Of a stretch of DNA of 55,370 nt, positions 53,739-55,370 are shown piece after piece (position 1 is the first letter of the stretch; each line of letters begins with the position of its first letter). The position numbers and the translations under genes were made by a program. The DNA is from Acidobacteriota bacterium (GTDB lineage: Bacteria; Acidobacteriota; Vicinamibacteria; Marinacidobacterales; Marinacidobacteraceae). Location of the stretch: contig VXWI01000008.1 in NCBI GenBank assembly GCA_009835985.1, forward strand, positions 1 through 55,370, read 5' to 3'. The notes under the pieces are model-generated. The model was given only the letters and a program-made list of their open reading frames with translations. It did no database searches and was not told the DNA's origin.

Positions 53739-53795
53739 CCGCGAGCCCGCCGTTGAACCGCTCGTTTGCCTTCCTCCGGTGTGTCTCGGCGCGGG

Positions 53796-54389
53796 CTACC
53801 GCATTCCCAGTTTTTCGCCCCGGCGGAGCTTTGTGAGGCTTTCCGCAAGCCGGCGAGCCCGGGTTTCGTCCCGTTTGGCCATGCCGATCCAGACCTCGTA
53901 GCGGCGCCGCTCCGACGGGCTGAGCGCGTCGTAACCGGCCCGCGCTTCCGCGTCGCGGCCCAGGGCGGCGTGCAACTCCCGCGGGCTCCCGACCGCGGAT
54001 GCCCGGGCCGATCGCTTCCACGCCCCGGTCCGGACGGAGGCGGCGACAGCTTCCTCGCCGGCGGCGGCCATCAGGCCCTCCGATCTCATCCGGGCGAGCC
54101 GCTCGCGGTTGGTCTCCGACCAGTGGCTGTCGGGCTTGCGGGGCGTGAACCGGTGGGTGTAGCGCTCGTCGTCGATCCGCAGCTTGAGCCCGTCGATCCA
54201 GCCGAAGCAGATCGCCTGCTCGACCGCCTGTGCGTAGGTGAGGGTGGGACGGCCGGGACGCCGGGCGTGCTTCTTGTAGAAGACGACCCAGACCGCGGAG
54301 ACGGCAGCGTGGTTGGCCTCGAGCCAGCGGCGCCAGGCGCGCTCGCTGCGCGGAGTTACCCGGCGTCCGGTCAGTGACGCGGGCGTCAT
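53796..54389 (-). CDS. YdeI/OmpD-associated family protein
   Basis: This 197-residue soluble protein matches the YdeI (bacteriocin-resistance-associated) family: RAWRRWLEANHAAVSAVWVVFYKKH, then LTYAQAVEQAICFGWIDGLK near 50-70, YTHRFTPRKPDSHWSETN near 80-97 and a C-terminal ALSPSERRRYEVWIGMAKRDETRARR. The biochemical role is not settled. It is 57 nt upstream of the MFS gene on the same strand. Confidence 0.9.
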   Translation of the reverse strand: MTPASLTGRRVTPRSERAWRRWLEANHAAVSAVWVVFYKKHARRPGRPTLTYAQAVEQAICFGWIDGLKLRIDDERYTHRFTPRKPDSHWSETNRERLARMRSEGLMAAAGEEAVAASVRTGAWKRSARASAVGSPRELHAALGRDAEARAGYDALSPSERRRYEVWIGMAKRDETRARRLAESLTKLRRGEKLGMR

Positions 54390-54390
54390 G

Positions 54391-54420
54391 GGGCGGTGCC
54401 GACCGGAGGTCGGCGTTTCC
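54391..54420 (+). repeat. REP-like element, variant class (copy 10)
   Basis: The stem GCCGACC-GGA-GGTCGGC (54398-54414) is followed by GTTTCC. It lies in the 33-bp gap between the YdeI gene and the PEP-mutase-like gene. Confidence 0.65.
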
Positions 54421-54422
54421 TG

Positions 54423-55370
54423 CTAACCCCGGACCTGCCGGCCGTTTTCGTCCACCAGGTGGTAGCGGCGGGCGTCCTCGCGCCACCGGTCCACCTGGAT
54501 CAGCTTCTGGTAGGCGTCGCCCGGCAGCGCACGGTCCGCGTATCCGGGCCAGGTGGCGCCGTCGTGGATGTCCTGGAGCCCCTGCCGCATAGCGCCGAGG
54601 GCCAGCCGGAGCATCTGTCCCGAGTAGAGAACAAGCGGCACGTTGTTCTCGCGCAGGGTCGCCATGGGAGTGTCGTGGACGCTCGCGATCACCGGCCGGC
54701 CGCAGGCCTCCGATACCCGGCCCATGCTCTCGGGGGGCAACCCGGCGAAGAACAGAAGGTCGGCGCCGGCTTCGACATAGGCGGCGCCCCGCTCCGTCGC
54801 TTCCGCCTCGCTCTGCCCGATGGAAACGGAGTCGCAGCGGGCGACGATCATCATTCCGCCCTTCCGGGCGTCCACCGCCGCCCGCAGCTTGTCCTGCATG
54901 TAGTCGGTCTCGACCAGGACGCCGCCTTCCCCGAGGTGCTTCGCCTGCACGTGGTCCTCGATCATCACCGCCGCGAGCCTCGCGCGCTCGTAGCCCCGGA
55001 CGGCGCGGGCCACCGCGAGCGGGCTCCCGCCCCCGTCGTCGGCGTCGGCGAAGACGGGAACCGGCACGCTGTCGGCGATCCGCGCGGCCATGTCGATCAG
55101 CTCGGTGATCGAAGCGAGCCCGTAGTCGGGGACGCCAAGGTTCGCGGCCGAGCCGGCGCTTCCGCCGTAGAGCACGGTCTGGAACCCCATGTCAACGATG
55201 AGGCGCGCCGAGATCACGTCAAACGCGCCGGGGCAGATCACCGGCTCGCCGGCGGCGAGCATCGAGCGGAACTGGTGGCCCGGATCCAACGCGGCGTCGG
55301 AGCCCGCCGGAGCGCACGCCACGCCCGCCGCGCCGGCACCGAGGCCCGCGCCCCCGGCGGCCCCCAGGGC
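54423..55370 (-). CDS. Isocitrate lyase/PEP mutase family protein, lipoprotein-like, 5' end outside the window
   Basis: A GTG at 55322 could start a 299-residue chain, but the frame stays open to the window edge and encodes ALGAAGGAGLGAGAAGVAC directly upstream, an Ala/Gly/Leu-rich stretch ending in a lipobox-like GVAC. So the real start is very likely beyond 55370 and the protein exported. The enzyme domain shows CPGAFDVISARLIVDMGFQ, VFADADDGGG (the metal-binding DxD position), MIEDHVQAKHLG and MMIVARCDS. The KKCGH loop of isocitrate lyase is replaced by AKHLGEGG. It may cleave or rearrange a 2-oxo or phospho acid. Confidence 0.8.
   Translation of the reverse strand, partial: ALGAAGGAGLGAGAAGVACAPAGSDAALDPGHQFRSMLAAGEPVICPGAFDVISARLIVDMGFQTVLYGGSAGSAANLGVPDYGLASITELIDMAARIADSVPVPVFADADDGGGSPLAVARAVRGYERARLAAVMIEDHVQAKHLGEGGVLVETDYMQDKLRAAVDARKGGMMIVARCDSVSIGQSEAEATERGAAYVEAGADLLFFAGLPPESMGRVSEACGRPVIASVHDTPMATLRENNVPLVLYSGQMLRLALGAMRQGLQDIHDGATWPGYADRALPGDAYQKLIQVDRWREDARRYHLVDENGRQVRG

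Noticed and set aside
1-55370. tRNA, rRNA or known riboswitch
   Set aside because: Reading the intergenic gaps I saw no cloverleaf, rRNA or conserved riboswitch core; a covariance search would be needed to exclude weak cases.

Overview
The window is one stretch of very GC-rich (about 70%) bacterial chromosome, densely coded, with roughly 46 intact protein genes and no rRNA, tRNA or CRISPR array that I could see. Many products are exported: lipoproteins, signal-peptide enzymes, Tat-type N-termini and beta-propeller proteins. Together with S9 peptidases, a Cys-type sulfatase, NHL-propeller lipoproteins, planctomycete-type cytochrome/DUF1592 proteins and DUF1552 proteins, this suggests an environmental Gram-negative heterotroph. 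Acidobacteriota or a similar high-GC lineage is my best guess, but it is an inference from gene content only. Many genes have a -10-like hexamer 6-7 nt before the start codon and no Shine-Dalgarno sequence, which points to frequent leaderless transcription.

Layout. 1-1.3 kb: an AroM-like gene and a dead RHH/PIN toxin-antitoxin pair. 1.3-8.2 kb: an exported S9 peptidase, an OPT-type transporter and a complete polar-amino-acid ABC importer whose genes overlap or nearly touch. 8.2-12.7 kb: a small orphan protein, a D-carbamoylase and a hydantoinase (a hydantoin/N-carbamoyl amino acid route) with a lipoprotein sulfatase between them. 12.8-18.9 kb: a minus-strand block with a lipoprotein RidA, a DUF1028 protein, two NHL-propeller lipoproteins, a HAD hydrolase, a small lipoprotein and an AIR-synthase-related protein. 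18.9-25.5 kb: TrkA and TrkH potassium uptake, an acetyl-CoA synthetase and leucyl aminopeptidase. 25.5-31.1 kb: two zinc-protease-like proteins, L-2-hydroxyglutarate oxidase and a DPP4-like peptidase. 31.4-39.1 kb: a DUF4143 ATPase with a palindromic promoter region; an operon of two sodium/solute symporters, a small membrane protein and a group II PLP decarboxylase; exonuclease III; and an intact VapBC-type pair.

39.2-51.4 kb is the most unusual region. A three-gene set for export (a multidomain DUF1587/1595/1592/1588/1585 protein with two CxxCH haem motifs, a Tat-type DUF1552 protein, and an ankyrin-repeat protein ending in CxxC) is present twice in tandem. The two DUF1552 genes share a 452-bp identical tract inside otherwise diverged sequence, the signature of recent gene conversion. 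Each half has a similar promoter (TTGC.., 17 bp, TATCCT). The organisation suggests an uncharacterised extracytoplasmic haem/redox machine with an ankyrin scaffold. A periplasmic metallo-beta-lactamase-fold hydrolase follows. 52.5-55.4 kb: an MFS permease, a YdeI-type protein and a lipoprotein-like isocitrate-lyase/PEP-mutase family enzyme whose start lies beyond the window.

Intergenic DNA holds a family of at least ten double-hairpin palindromic (REP-like) elements with compensatory stem changes, and one cluster of ATCGACCGGAGCT direct repeats.
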